64,000 bases of DNA from Flavobacterium psychrophilum. Its GTDB lineage: Bacteria > Bacteroidota > Bacteroidia > Flavobacteriales > Flavobacteriaceae. The notes under the pieces are model-generated. The model did no database searches, had not been told where the DNA came from, and saw nothing but the letters and a program-made list of their open reading frames with translations. Position 1 is the first letter of the stretch. Every line of letters begins with the position of its first letter. Below, piece by piece: positions 43,348 through 52,153 of this stretch. The stretch covers positions 122,702-186,701 of the forward strand of contig CAMCVA010000003.1 of NCBI GenBank assembly GCA_945879625.1. The letters run 5' to 3'. The position numbers were made by a program, and so were the translations under genes.

Positions 43348-44679
43348 ATGAATACACCCAAAACATCACAGTTAAAAAAAGTACTCACGCCTATTCATTT
43401 ATGGGCCTTGGGCGTAGGCATGGTAATTTCTGGCGAATATTTTGGCTGGAATTACGGCTGGAATTCGGCTGGAACCTTGGGGTTTCTGGTGGCTACAGTT
43501 GTTGTAGCGGTCTTGTACATTACGTTTATTTTCAGTTACACCGAACTCACCACCTCAATTCCGCATGCGGGAGGACCATTTGCCTTTGCCTACAAGGCTT
43601 TTGGGCCCTACGGCGGACTCATAGCCGGCTATGCCACCTGTGTAGAATTTGTATTGGCACCACCCGCGATTGCATTTGCCTTGGGCAGTTATTTGCATTT
43701 TTTATTGCCGGAAATTCCCGTATTGGGCACAGCCATTGGTTGTTATGTAATTTTTTCGCTGATTAATTTTTTTGGGATCAAAGAATCTACGCAGTTTAAT
43801 CTGTTGGTTACGGTTTTGGCCGTGGCCGAATTGCTGCTCTTTATGGGCATAGTTACGCCTTCGTTTCAACTGAAAAATTTCACCCACAATGGTCTTCCTT
43901 TTGGTGTTTCGGGCATCTTTGAATCCTTGCCATTTGCGGTGTGGTTGTTTTTGGGAATAGAAGGATTGGCCATGGTGGCCGAAGAAGTAAAAAACCCATC
44001 AAAATCGATTCCAAAAGGATACGGCTATGCGCTGGCTACTTTGGTTTTTTTGGCCATAGGCGTGATGGTTTTAGCCGGAGGAATTGGCGATTGGACACAA
44101 CTGCAAAACCTAGATTACCCCTTGCCCGAAGCCATAAGCCAAGTTCTGGGTCGCGATAGCCATTGGTCAAAATTATTTACAAGTATTGGATTATTTGGGC
44201 TCGTAGCTTCGTTTCACAGTCTAATCACTTCCTATTCCCGGCAATTGTTTGCCTTATCCCGCAGCGGCTATTTGCCGGCCAAATGGAGCGAATTGCATCC
44301 CCGTTTTCGCACCCCACATTGGGCCTTGTTGGTGGGTGGATTAGCGGGATTGGTCGCACTGCTCACCGGCACAACTGCACAAGTTATTCTTATTTCGGCG
44401 TTGGGCGCCTTGGTCATGTACCTCATCAGCATGCTGAGTTTGTTTAAATTGCGCCAACAACCGCAGTATGTAGCGTCCTACAAAACGCCATTTTATCCCC
44501 TATTTCCCGCAATTGCCCTACTGCTATCGCTGCTGTGTTTGGCCTCAATTGTCTACTTCAACCTGCTCTTGTCCCTTATTTTTTTGGCGGGAATGGTCGC
44601 GGTAGTAATTGGATTTAAGCTAGTTGGAAATGTAGAAAAAACGGCTTTACTTCGTAGTGAAATTTTAGACGAAGACTAA
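43348..44679 (+). CDS. eat: Ethanolamine permease (APC superfamily)
   Basis: 443 residues, about 12 membrane segments. APC features: LWALGVGMVISGEYFGWNYGWN at the first helix, HAGGPFAFAYKAFG in the third, and GIEGLAMVAEEVKNP in the sixth-seventh loop; these match the ethanolamine permease branch (Eat). It would import ethanolamine, and the eutBC genes start 10 bp after its stop. Together they look like one operon. No cobalamin riboswitch is visible upstream; only about 15 bp separate it from the preceding terminator. Confidence 0.9.
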   Translation: MNTPKTSQLKKVLTPIHLWALGVGMVISGEYFGWNYGWNSAGTLGFLVATVVVAVLYITFIFSYTELTTSIPHAGGPFAFAYKAFGPYGGLIAGYATCVEFVLAPPAIAFALGSYLHFLLPEIPVLGTAIGCYVIFSLINFFGIKESTQFNLLVTVLAVAELLLFMGIVTPSFQLKNFTHNGLPFGVSGIFESLPFAVWLFLGIEGLAMVAEEVKNPSKSIPKGYGYALATLVFLAIGVMVLAGGIGDWTQLQNLDYPLPEAISQVLGRDSHWSKLFTSIGLFGLVASFHSLITSYSRQLFALSRSGYLPAKWSELHPRFRTPHWALLVGGLAGLVALLTGTTAQVILISALGALVMYLISMLSLFKLRQQPQYVASYKTPFYPLFPAIALLLSLLCLASIVYFNLLLSLIFLAGMVAVVIGFKLVGNVEKTALLRSEILDED

Positions 44680-44689
44680 ACCCGAGCTT

Positions 44690-46045
44690 ATGTACCGGTT
44701 TACCAAAAATAATATCTCCTTTACATTTCCCGATCTAAAGACGCTTTTGGCCAAAGCAACTCCATATCGTTCGGGCGATGCGCTGGCCGGATTGGTAGCA
44801 AATTCCTATACCGAACGCATTGCTGCGCAGTATTGTTTGGCCGAAGTGCCGCTTACACAATTTTTGCAAGAATTGCCCATACCCTACGAAGAAGACGAAG
44901 TGAGCCGACTAATTATCGATTCGCATGATGCCCAAGCGTTCCAAATAATTGCGAGTCATACGGTGGGAAGTTTTAGGGATTGGCTGTTGCAACACAGCAC
45001 CACAACCCAGGAATTACAAGCAATCAAATGGGGGCTCACACCCGAAATGGTCGCTGCGGTATCCAAAATTATGCGCAACCAAGACTTGATGGTTGTGGCC
45101 AAAAAATGCATCAATCCTACCCGATTTCGAAATACCTTAGGATTAGCCGGACACTTTTCGTCTCGCATTCAACCCAATCACCCGGCAGATGATCTAAAAG
45201 GCATTGGTATTTCACTGATAGAAGGCCTGCTGTATGGCTGTGGTGACGCAGTGATAGGCATCAATCCGGCGAGTGATGATCCCCGTCAAATTGCCCAAAT
45301 AAACCACCTGCTCAACGATCTCATTCAACGGTTTGAGATTCCTACCCAAGCCTGCGTTTTAACCCACCTCACCACCACCTTGCAACTCATTGAGCAACAA
45401 GTTCCGGTTGATTTGGTGTTTCAATCCATTGGCGGAACCGAGAAAACCAACCAATCATTTGGTATCAATTTGTCGATGTTGCAAGAAGGTTTAGAAGCCG
45501 GCTTATCGCTAAATCGAGGCAGTGCAGGCAACCAATGCATGTACTTTGAAACCGGTCAAGGTTCGTCCTTATCGGCCCAAGCGCATAGCGGCGTTGACCA
45601 ACAAACCTGTGAAACTCGCGCCTATGCAGTGGCTAGGAAATTTAATCCGTTGCTGGTCAATTCGGTAGTGGGATTTATTGGTCCCGAATATTTGTATGAC
45701 GGCAAGCAAATAAATCGGGCTGCCCTCGAAGATTTATTTTGCGGAAAATTACTCGGACTTCCCATGGGCCTAGACCTGTGTTATACCAATCATGCCGAAG
45801 CCGACCAAAACGATATGGATTCCATCTTGGTTCAAATAGCCGTTGCCGGTTGTGGCTTTGTGATGGGCGTTCCCGGTGCCGATGACGTGATGCTCAATTA
45901 CCAATCGACTTCCTATCACGATGTACAAAACACTCAACGTCTACTTGGGCTGAAGCCCGCTCCTGAATTTGCCAGCTGGCTGGAGCAACAAGGTTTGGCT
46001 ACCGAAATTAATCGGTCGCATCCGCTTATACAGTACCTCAAATGA
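44690..46045 (+). CDS. eutB: Ethanolamine ammonia-lyase, large subunit
   Basis: 451 residues, the full usual length. With EutC it converts ethanolamine to acetaldehyde and ammonia using adenosylcobalamin. Family segments: SFTFPDLKTLLAKATPYRSGD at the N-terminus, KCINPTRFRNTLG, GDAVIGINPASDDP, and FETGQGSSLSAQAHSGVDQ with the active-site Glu/Gln, and a TNHAEADQNDMD segment. The stop and eutC start share ATGA. The reactivase EutA and shell or aldehyde-handling genes are not nearby. Confidence 0.97.
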   Translation: MYRFTKNNISFTFPDLKTLLAKATPYRSGDALAGLVANSYTERIAAQYCLAEVPLTQFLQELPIPYEEDEVSRLIIDSHDAQAFQIIASHTVGSFRDWLLQHSTTTQELQAIKWGLTPEMVAAVSKIMRNQDLMVVAKKCINPTRFRNTLGLAGHFSSRIQPNHPADDLKGIGISLIEGLLYGCGDAVIGINPASDDPRQIAQINHLLNDLIQRFEIPTQACVLTHLTTTLQLIEQQVPVDLVFQSIGGTEKTNQSFGINLSMLQEGLEAGLSLNRGSAGNQCMYFETGQGSSLSAQAHSGVDQQTCETRAYAVARKFNPLLVNSVVGFIGPEYLYDGKQINRAALEDLFCGKLLGLPMGLDLCYTNHAEADQNDMDSILVQIAVAGCGFVMGVPGADDVMLNYQSTSYHDVQNTQRLLGLKPAPEFASWLEQQGLATEINRSHPLIQYLK

Positions 46046-46800
46046 AAATAACCGATACACTTGCCGTTCTCGCTCATTTACGTGAACTCAGTCCCGCTAG
46101 AATTGGATTGGGTCACAGCGGCAGTTCGATGCCTACCGCCGCCAACCTCGATTTTTCGTGGTCCCATGCTGCGGCTCGCGATGCCGTATACACGCTCTTG
46201 GATACCGCTGCACTTGCCGAACAATTACAGGATTTATTTCCGGTGCAACTCACCCTCCAGAGCCAAGCTTCCGATCGCGAAACCTACCTGAAAAGACCCG
46301 ATTTGGGAAAACTACTTCACGAAGAATCAGCTGATATGCTGCAACAGTGGAAAAGTACTTCGAACTATGCCTTGACAATTGTGCTCTGTGACGGTCTTTC
46401 GCCACAAGCCATTCAACAACATGCAGCACCTTTTTTAGAACACTTATTCCCTTTGCTTCAGCATGCCAATATTGCCTATGCGCCACTTTGCATCGCTACA
46501 CAAGGACGAGTGGCTTTGGGTGATGCGATAAGTGAGGTATTATCCAGCCAACTAGTTTTGGTGCTTATCGGCGAACGACCCGGTTTGAGTACACCGCACA
46601 GTATGGGTGCCTACCTCACCTATAATCCCTTCTCTGGCATTACCGACAACCAACGCAATTGCCTTTCTAACATTCATGCACAGGGACTTTCCTATGCGTC
46701 AGCTGCACATAGCTGTGCCTTTTTGATTCTAGAAGTACTCAAACAAAAATTAACTGGCGTTGCCTTAAAAAACAACAGCTCCTTAGCCGCACTAAAATGA
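46042..46800 (+). CDS. eutC: Ethanolamine ammonia-lyase, small subunit
   Basis: 252 residues, shorter than the E. coli form (295) because the N-terminal extension is missing, as in many non-microcompartment versions. Features: LGHSGSSMPT, QASDRETYLKRPDLG, IVLCDGLSP, LVLIGERPGLSTPHSMGAYLTY (cobalamin contact) and an end that forms the lyase interface. Overlaps eutB by 4 bp and the next gene by 4 bp (ATGA both times), implying tight translational coupling. Confidence 0.95.
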   Translation: MKITDTLAVLAHLRELSPARIGLGHSGSSMPTAANLDFSWSHAAARDAVYTLLDTAALAEQLQDLFPVQLTLQSQASDRETYLKRPDLGKLLHEESADMLQQWKSTSNYALTIVLCDGLSPQAIQQHAAPFLEHLFPLLQHANIAYAPLCIATQGRVALGDAISEVLSSQLVLVLIGERPGLSTPHSMGAYLTYNPFSGITDNQRNCLSNIHAQGLSYASAAHSCAFLILEVLKQKLTGVALKNNSSLAALK

Positions 46801-47492
46801 CAGCACCCATTGCCTTGATTGGCGCCCTCGACGAAGAAATTAAAGCCTATTTAGATCAGCTTGCGCACACCAAAACTACCCAATGGAACTCGCTTACGTT
46901 TTATGAAGGCAGCTTGTTTGGTCAATCGGTCGTGCTAGTAAAATGTGGGGTAGGAAAAGTGTTTGCGAGCTTGGTAACCCAAAAATTGATTGATGCATTT
47001 CAACCCAAAGCCATTGTGTTCACCGGAGTGGCGGGTGCTTTAAACCCAACTTATGAAGTAGGCGATATTGTCGTGGCACACGATTGCATACAACACGATT
47101 TGAACACCACAGCGCTGGGCATTCCCCGGGGACAGGTGCCTTATACCGATTTTCGCTTTTTTGAAACCGATGCAAAACTCAAAACCTTGGCACTCTCAGC
47201 AGAAACCGAGCATACGCTTCACAGTGGACGTATCGTAACGGGCGATCAATTTCTGACCCAAAAAGAATTACACGATTACCACTACCTCACTACTGAACTC
47301 GCGGGTGATGCGGTTGAAATGGAAGGTGCCGCAGTAGGATTTGTGTGTGCCGTAAATGCAATTCCATTTTTGCTCATTCGTACCATATCCGACAAAGCCG
47401 ACGACGAAGCGGGCCAAAGTTACACCGAGTTTTTACCTGTGGTGGCGCACAATTCGGTTGCGGTGATCAAACACCTTTTTAATGCCTTGTAG
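46797..47492 (+). CDS. mtnN: 5'-methylthioadenosine/S-adenosylhomocysteine nucleosidase
   Basis: 231 residues. It cleaves the glycosidic bond of MTA, SAH and also 5'-deoxyadenosine. Catalytic residues: GALDEEIKAY (Glu near residue 14), VEMEGAAVGFV (Glu) and SDKAD (Asp). It overlaps eutC by 4 bp, so it is made with the ammonia-lyase. This placement suggests a job in clearing 5'-deoxyadenosine that leaks from the adenosylcobalamin enzyme, besides general MTA/SAH recycling. That link is inference. Confidence 0.93.
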   Translation: MTAPIALIGALDEEIKAYLDQLAHTKTTQWNSLTFYEGSLFGQSVVLVKCGVGKVFASLVTQKLIDAFQPKAIVFTGVAGALNPTYEVGDIVVAHDCIQHDLNTTALGIPRGQVPYTDFRFFETDAKLKTLALSAETEHTLHSGRIVTGDQFLTQKELHDYHYLTTELAGDAVEMEGAAVGFVCAVNAIPFLLIRTISDKADDEAGQSYTEFLPVVAHNSVAVIKHLFNAL

Positions 47493-47629
47493 TCGATAAA
47501 TCAGATTGATAAATACCACTTCGTTTTCCTTGCCCATGTATATCCAAACCGAGTTCAATGCACTTCGGCGTGTTTTTCATTTAGCACGCATTCGGAAAAT
47601 TATCCTATTAAAAATGCACGGAAAAATAG

Positions 47630-47637
47630 TATTTTAG
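47630..47637 (+). promoter_or_regulatory. -7-like element of the pepT promoter
   Basis: TATTTTAG, two bases from TAnnTTTG at the end, 35 bases before the ATG. Confidence 0.35.
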
Positions 47638-47672
47638 CAGACCCTATTACAAACGTATAAACCCATCTTTTC

Positions 47673-48926
47673 ATGCAACACCTCATTGACCGCTTTATCA
47701 GCTACGCCATCATAGACACCGAATCTGATCCGTATTCAGACACGACACCCAGTACAAAAAAACAATTTGACTTGGCTAATTTTTTAGTGCATGAATTGAA
47801 AACCATTGGCCTCACCGATGTCACCATAGACGAACGCGGCTATGTCATGGCAACGCTAGAAAGTAATGTAGACCACGAGGTACCTACCATTGGGTTTGTT
47901 TCTCATTTTGACACGACGCCCGACTTTACCGGAGCCAATGTAAAACCACAATTGGTGCACAACTATGACGGCGGTGACATTGTATTGAATGCCGAACAAA
48001 ACATAGTGCTTTCGCCGAGCTATTTTAACGATTTATTATTGTACAAAGGCCAAACAGTGATCACGACCGACGGTACAACACTGTTGGGTGCCGACGACAA
48101 AGCTGGACTGACCGAAATTATATCGGCTATGGAATATTTGGTGCAACACCCCGAAATTAAACATGGAAAAATTCGCGTAGGCTTCACCCCCGATGAAGAA
48201 ATTGGTCGTGGTGCTGATTTTTTTGATGTAGAAAAATTTGGCGCCGAATGGGCCTATACCATGGATGGCAGCCAACTAGGCGAATTGGAATTCGAGAACT
48301 TTAATGCGGCCGGATCCAAAATAACCTTCAAAGGAAAAAGCGTGCATCCGGGCTATGCCAAAGGAAAAATGATCAATTCGATGCTCATTGCCAACGAGTT
48401 CATCAATGCATTGCCCAAAGGTGAAACGCCTCAAGAAACGCAAGATTACGAGGGCTTTTTTCATGTGCATCATTTGAAAGGGAGCCTCGAAGAAACGGTC
48501 TTGGAATTAATTATTCGCGACCACGACGCCACGCTATTTGAACAACGCAAGCAACTCATTCATATCATAACCGCGCAAATCAATGCGCAATATGCGGCAC
48601 AATTTGGCGAAGATATTGTGATTGCCGAAGTAAAAGACCAGTATTACAACATGCGCGAAAAGGTAGTTCCGGTCATGCACATCGTCGATTTGGCCGAACA
48701 AGCCATGCGGAATTTGGGCATTACGCCGCTCATAAAACCCATTCGTGGCGGAACCGATGGCAGCCGTTTATCGTATATGGGATTGCCTTGCCCGAACATC
48801 TTTGCGGGCGGACACAATTTTCATGGCAAATACGAATACTTACCAGTTGAAAGCATGCAAAAAGCAGTTGAGGTGATTGTGGAAATTGCCCAATTGACAG
48901 CCACTACCAACTTTTCGAAAAAATAA
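47673..48926 (+). CDS. pepT: Peptidase T (tripeptide aminopeptidase, M20 family)
   Basis: 417 residues. It removes the N-terminal residue of tripeptides in the cytoplasm. Di-zinc site motifs: [12 protein letters not shown] (His, Asp), [12 protein letters not shown] (Asp), TPDEEIGRG (catalytic Glu pair), [10 protein letters not shown] (Asp) and [13 protein letters not shown] (His). The dimerisation domain sits between about 210 and 320. It has its own promoter region and ends at a bidirectional terminator shared with yajC. Confidence 0.96.
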   Translation: MQHLIDRFISYAIIDTESDPYSDTTPSTKKQFDLANFLVHELKTIGLTDVTIDERGYVMATLESNVDHEVPTIGFVSHFDTTPDFTGANVKPQLVHNYDGGDIVLNAEQNIVLSPSYFNDLLLYKGQTVITTDGTTLLGADDKAGLTEIISAMEYLVQHPEIKHGKIRVGFTPDEEIGRGADFFDVEKFGAEWAYTMDGSQLGELEFENFNAAGSKITFKGKSVHPGYAKGKMINSMLIANEFINALPKGETPQETQDYEGFFHVHHLKGSLEETVLELIIRDHDATLFEQRKQLIHIITAQINAQYAAQFGEDIVIAEVKDQYYNMREKVVPVMHIVDLAEQAMRNLGITPLIKPIRGGTDGSRLSYMGLPCPNIFAGGHNFHGKYEYLPVESMQKAVEVIVEIAQLTATTNFSKK

Positions 48927-48956
48927 AAAAGAGGGTTTTTATTCCCTATACTCCAT

Positions 48957-48990
48957 AAAAAAAGCAACCGCCAAGGGTTGCTTTTTTTTA
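48957..48990. terminator. Bidirectional terminator between pepT and yajC
   Basis: AAAGCAACC (48961-48969) and GGTTGCTTT (48976-48984) form a stem with A run on the left and T run on the right, so it can stop transcripts on both strands. Confidence 0.9.
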
Positions 48991-49005
48991 GATTAGTCAA
49001 AAAAA

Positions 49006-49281
49006 CTATTTGACTTTGTTTAATGCCGCCGACAATTCCATTGAAATAGCCGAACGCTCCATTTTGAGTTTTCCTGCCATGGTTTCAATGATGATCGTGG
49101 TATCATTGAGTTCTGAAATTTTGGCGTGGATGCCGCTTTTAGTCACAATTTTATCGCCCACTTTTATATCGGCTTCAAATTGTTTTTCTTGTTTAACGCG
49201 TTTTTGTTGCGGACGGATCATGAAAAAATAAATCACGACAAACATTAAAATAAACGGCAAAAATTGTTGAACCTGTTCCAT
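49006..49281 (-). CDS. yajC: Preprotein translocase subunit YajC
   Basis: 91 residues. An N-terminal membrane segment (FLPFILMFVVIYFFMIRPQQKRVK) is followed by a small beta domain with VGDKIVTKSGIHAKISELND, the YajC pattern. It associates with SecDF at the inner membrane. Last gene of nusB, DUF1573 protein, yajC, 12 bp after the gene before it, an order seen in many Bacteroidetes. Confidence 0.95.
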   Translation of the reverse strand: MEQVQQFLPFILMFVVIYFFMIRPQQKRVKQEKQFEADIKVGDKIVTKSGIHAKISELNDTTIIIETMAGKLKMERSAISMELSAALNKVK

Positions 49282-49293
49282 AATAGTAAAGAT

Positions 49294-49821
49294 TTAGTGC
49301 CCTATAACACCACTTTGAGGTGTTATAGCAGCTTTGATTGTTAATTGTTCTTTTTGTGCTTTGGTGTTGGTGGTAATGGTCACTGTTTTTTGTTGCATAC
49401 CCGATTTTCCGGCCGAGTTAAAGGTAACTTTCATTACGCCCGATTTTCCTGGCGCCAGAGGTTCTTTGGGGTATTCTGGCACAGTACAACCGCAAGATCC
49501 TACCGCATTGGCAATCACTAAATCGCCGGTTCCGGTATTGGTAAACTTAAAATCATAAGATACTTTATCGCCTGCATTAATTTTTCCGAAATCATGTGCC
49601 GACGATTCAAATTGCATCACCGGATATTGGCCATTGGTAACCGCAGGTGCTTTTACCTCGGCGGTAGGCGCCGGTCCAATATTGGCTTCTGGGTTCAATT
49701 GATCTTCTGAAACCGCTGGTACATCCTGGGCGTTGGGATCAATTTTAGACATCACGTTGTCATTTTTACAGGCAATCACACTGAGTATAACTACCAAGAC
49801 TAAAAGTGTTTTGATTTTCAT
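49294..49821 (-). CDS. DUF1573 lipoprotein
   Basis: 175 residues. Lipobox VIAC (C18). After an Ala/Pro-rich linker (20-60) comes a DUF1573 Ig-like domain (about 65-170): HDFGKINAGDKVSYDFKFTNTGTGDLVIANAVGSCGCTVPEYPKEPL, with the typical paired cysteines in SCGC and the PG-x-SG-x-MKV strand. The family is periplasmic/outer-membrane; role unknown. Co-transcribed with nusB (12 bp gap) and yajC (12 bp gap). Confidence 0.92.
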   Translation of the reverse strand: MKIKTLLVLVVILSVIACKNDNVMSKIDPNAQDVPAVSEDQLNPEANIGPAPTAEVKAPAVTNGQYPVMQFESSAHDFGKINAGDKVSYDFKFTNTGTGDLVIANAVGSCGCTVPEYPKEPLAPGKSGVMKVTFNSAGKSGMQQKTVTITTNTKAQKEQLTIKAAITPQSGVIGH

Positions 49822-49833
49822 TTTTTTTAAAAT

Positions 49834-50775
49834 TTATAATAAACCTCTTCCTATTTTTTGCATTTTTTTGTTGGCTTGAAATTCCTTGACCAAATTATCT
49901 AAAATTCCGTTGATAAAATTACTGCTTTTGGGCGTAGAATATTCTTTGGCTAATTCTAAATACTCATTTAGGGTAACTTTTATGGGAATCGAAGGAAAAC
50001 GCAACAATTCGCAGATGGCCATTTTAAGTATAATGGTGTCCAATTCGGCAATACGATCTACATCCCAATTGGGTGTTTTATCGCTAAAGTAACCGGCAAA
50101 TTCTTTTTCGTTTAACACTGTTTTAATATACAATTCTTGGGCATATTCTTGGTCTTCGGCGTCTTTGTATACCTTGGGCAATTTCCATTTTTGATCGGCC
50201 GATTGCAAGGCTGTCAATTGCTTCACGATGAAGGTGTTAACTACGGGAATATCATCTACCCAAGTGAGTTTAAGGTCTTCTAGGTAGTCGTAAAGTTTTT
50301 CATTGGGCGCAATAACTTCGGTAAATAAGGCCAAAATAAAATCGCGATCGGCAGCAAACGAAGTGGTGGTTTGCTCCATGTAATTTTGGTAAACACTAGA
50401 TTCTTTGGTGGCCGCCAACAACAATAAAATGTAGTCGTCGTTTAAAATCCATTGGTTGATTTTGCGGTTTTCTATACCTTCTAGTATCGCTTTGCTGTTT
50501 GTGAGCAATTGCAACACCGCGTTGTCTACAAACTTTTGATTGGGGGTGCGCTCGTCAGGTGTAGCCAAGTGTTTTTGGCTGGCCAGCGCGAGGTATTCGG
50601 CTTCTTTTTTACCCAACTCGATCAAGGCCGAAAGCATTGTGAGGTATAAATCTTGAATCACATCAATGCTGTTGAGCAAAAATCGCTGTTCTTTTTCTAC
50701 TTGATCAGAACCATTTTGGTGCATCGCATAAATGGTCTGCATCACTTTTACACGGATATGTCTTCTGTTTAACAC
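49834..50775 (-). CDS. nusB: Transcription antitermination factor NusB (long form)
   Basis: 313 residues, about twice the enteric length (139). The N-terminal half is the LNRRHIRVKVMQTIYAMHQ segment and a helical insertion; the C-terminal part (about 210-305) carries the NusB fold: DKTPNWDVDRIAELDTIILKMAICELL and IPIKVTLNEYLELAKEYSTPKSSNFINGILDNL. It binds boxA RNA with NusE to support rRNA transcription. The long N-terminal extension is usual in Bacteroidetes. First gene of the operon. Confidence 0.93.
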   Translation of the reverse strand: MLNRRHIRVKVMQTIYAMHQNGSDQVEKEQRFLLNSIDVIQDLYLTMLSALIELGKKEAEYLALASQKHLATPDERTPNQKFVDNAVLQLLTNSKAILEGIENRKINQWILNDDYILLLLAATKESSVYQNYMEQTTTSFAADRDFILALFTEVIAPNEKLYDYLEDLKLTWVDDIPVVNTFIVKQLTALQSADQKWKLPKVYKDAEDQEYAQELYIKTVLNEKEFAGYFSDKTPNWDVDRIAELDTIILKMAICELLRFPSIPIKVTLNEYLELAKEYSTPKSSNFINGILDNLVKEFQANKKMQKIGRGLL

Positions 50776-50820
50776 GGGTAAGAACTTTATAATTTAAGCG
50801 CTCAAGATTTGAACGCGGGG

Positions 50821-50828
50821 CGAAAATA
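50821..50828 (-). promoter_or_regulatory. -7-like element of the nusB promoter
   Basis: Minus-strand TATTTTCG, one base from TAnnTTTG, 45 bases before the nusB ATG. Confidence 0.5.
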
Positions 50829-50851
50829 ACAATAAAAAAAACAACCAAAAA

Positions 50852-51955
50852 TTATTTGGCTGTTTCTTTTTTCTTTTCTTCAATTCGGTTTTCGGCCAAC
50901 CACAAAGCAGCTTGGTAGGTGGTTTTATGTTGGGCAGCAGCCAAACTAAATATCTCTAAAGTAGTGTTGTAAATGTTCTCGGTGCGACGCAAGGCTTCTT
51001 CTTTTCCGTAGCCAGCAATTTCTCCGTATACGTTGATGATTCCGCCGGCATTAATCAAGAAATCGGGCGCATACAAAATTCCGCGTTCTTGCAAAATTCG
51101 CCCGTGCACTTGCTCGATGGCCAATTGATTGTTGGCAGCACCTGCTATTACTTTGGCTTTCAGTTTATAAATCGTGTCGTCGTTGATTGTGGCTCCCAAG
51201 GCACAAGGCGCATAGATGTCTACATCGGCGGCATATAAATCATCGCCACGGAAGATTGTAACACCATATTTGGCTTGCAATTCGCTGAGACGCTCTTGGT
51301 TGATATCCGAAATTTGTACCTGGGCACCTTCTTGAACCAAATGCATCACCAAGGTTTCGCCAACATGTCCAACACCTTGCACCATAACTTTCTTTCCTGC
51401 TAAGTTATCCGAACCAAATTGGTACTTGGCAGCGGCTTTCATGCCCATGTAGACGCCATAGGCTGTAACAGGCGAAGGATTTCCTGAACCTCCAATTGAC
51501 TCAGAAATTCCAGTAACATAAGGCGTTACTTCGCGAATCAAATCCATATCGGGTGTGGTTGTGCCCACGTCTTCGGCGGTAATGTACCTGCCGCTTAGCG
51601 AATGCACATATTGACCAAATTTGGTAATGAGTTCGGGTGTTTTATCCAATTTGGAATCGCCAATTATAACTGCTTTTCCTCCACCCAAGTTCAAACCCGA
51701 AATCGCTGATTTGTAGGTCATGCCTCTAGAAAGTCGAAGTACGTCGTTGATGGCTTCCCATTCGTTGTTGTATTTCCACATGCGCGTTCCGCCAAGGGCT
51801 GGGCCTAAAACGGTATTGTGTATCCCAATTATTGCTTTTAAACCAGTATCTTTGTCGTGACAAAAAACGATTTGTTCGTGATTATCAAAGGAAAGTTGTC
51901 CAAAAACCGGATCAATTTTTTGTAATTCGTTTGCTTGTACCAGCGTTGTAGTCAT
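50852..51955 (-). CDS. Leucine/valine (branched-chain amino acid) dehydrogenase
   Basis: 367 residues, NAD-dependent oxidative deamination of leucine or valine. Glu/Leu/Phe/Val dehydrogenase family: GLNLGGGKAVIIGD with the catalytic Lys, AEDVGTTTPDMD, the Rossmann motif VQGVGHVGE, and AGAANNQL. The length and TYKSAISGLNLGGGK fit leucine dehydrogenase better than glutamate dehydrogenase (about 450). Stands alone with its own promoter; HMG-CoA lyase elsewhere in the window could continue leucine catabolism. Confidence 0.9.
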   Translation of the reverse strand: MTTTLVQANELQKIDPVFGQLSFDNHEQIVFCHDKDTGLKAIIGIHNTVLGPALGGTRMWKYNNEWEAINDVLRLSRGMTYKSAISGLNLGGGKAVIIGDSKLDKTPELITKFGQYVHSLSGRYITAEDVGTTTPDMDLIREVTPYVTGISESIGGSGNPSPVTAYGVYMGMKAAAKYQFGSDNLAGKKVMVQGVGHVGETLVMHLVQEGAQVQISDINQERLSELQAKYGVTIFRGDDLYAADVDIYAPCALGATINDDTIYKLKAKVIAGAANNQLAIEQVHGRILQERGILYAPDFLINAGGIINVYGEIAGYGKEEALRRTENIYNTTLEIFSLAAAQHKTTYQAALWLAENRIEEKKKETAK

Positions 51956-51999
51956 ACGATGAATGGGATTATATTTGCGACTTTGCTAAAAAGTCGTGG

Positions 52000-52007
52000 C
52001 AAAAATA
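52000..52007 (-). promoter_or_regulatory. -7 element of the leucine dehydrogenase promoter
   Basis: Minus-strand TATTTTTG matches TAnnTTTG, 44 bases upstream of the ATG at 51955. Confidence 0.65.
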
Positions 52008-52153
52008 GTATTAAAATCATTATTTCGTATGATTTTACGTTTTAAATAAACATTACGCAATATAATTCCAGTTTCAAGCAAACCCATTCAATTGAGAATG
52101 AATCAGAAAAGACCCTTTATTACTAGTTAACCCCCAAGAGAATTGCCCTATTC

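Noticed and set aside
43281..43348. Cobalamin riboswitch before the ethanolamine operon
   Set aside because: The gap is mostly a terminator hairpin and is far too short for the riboswitch fold; no B12-box word is seen.
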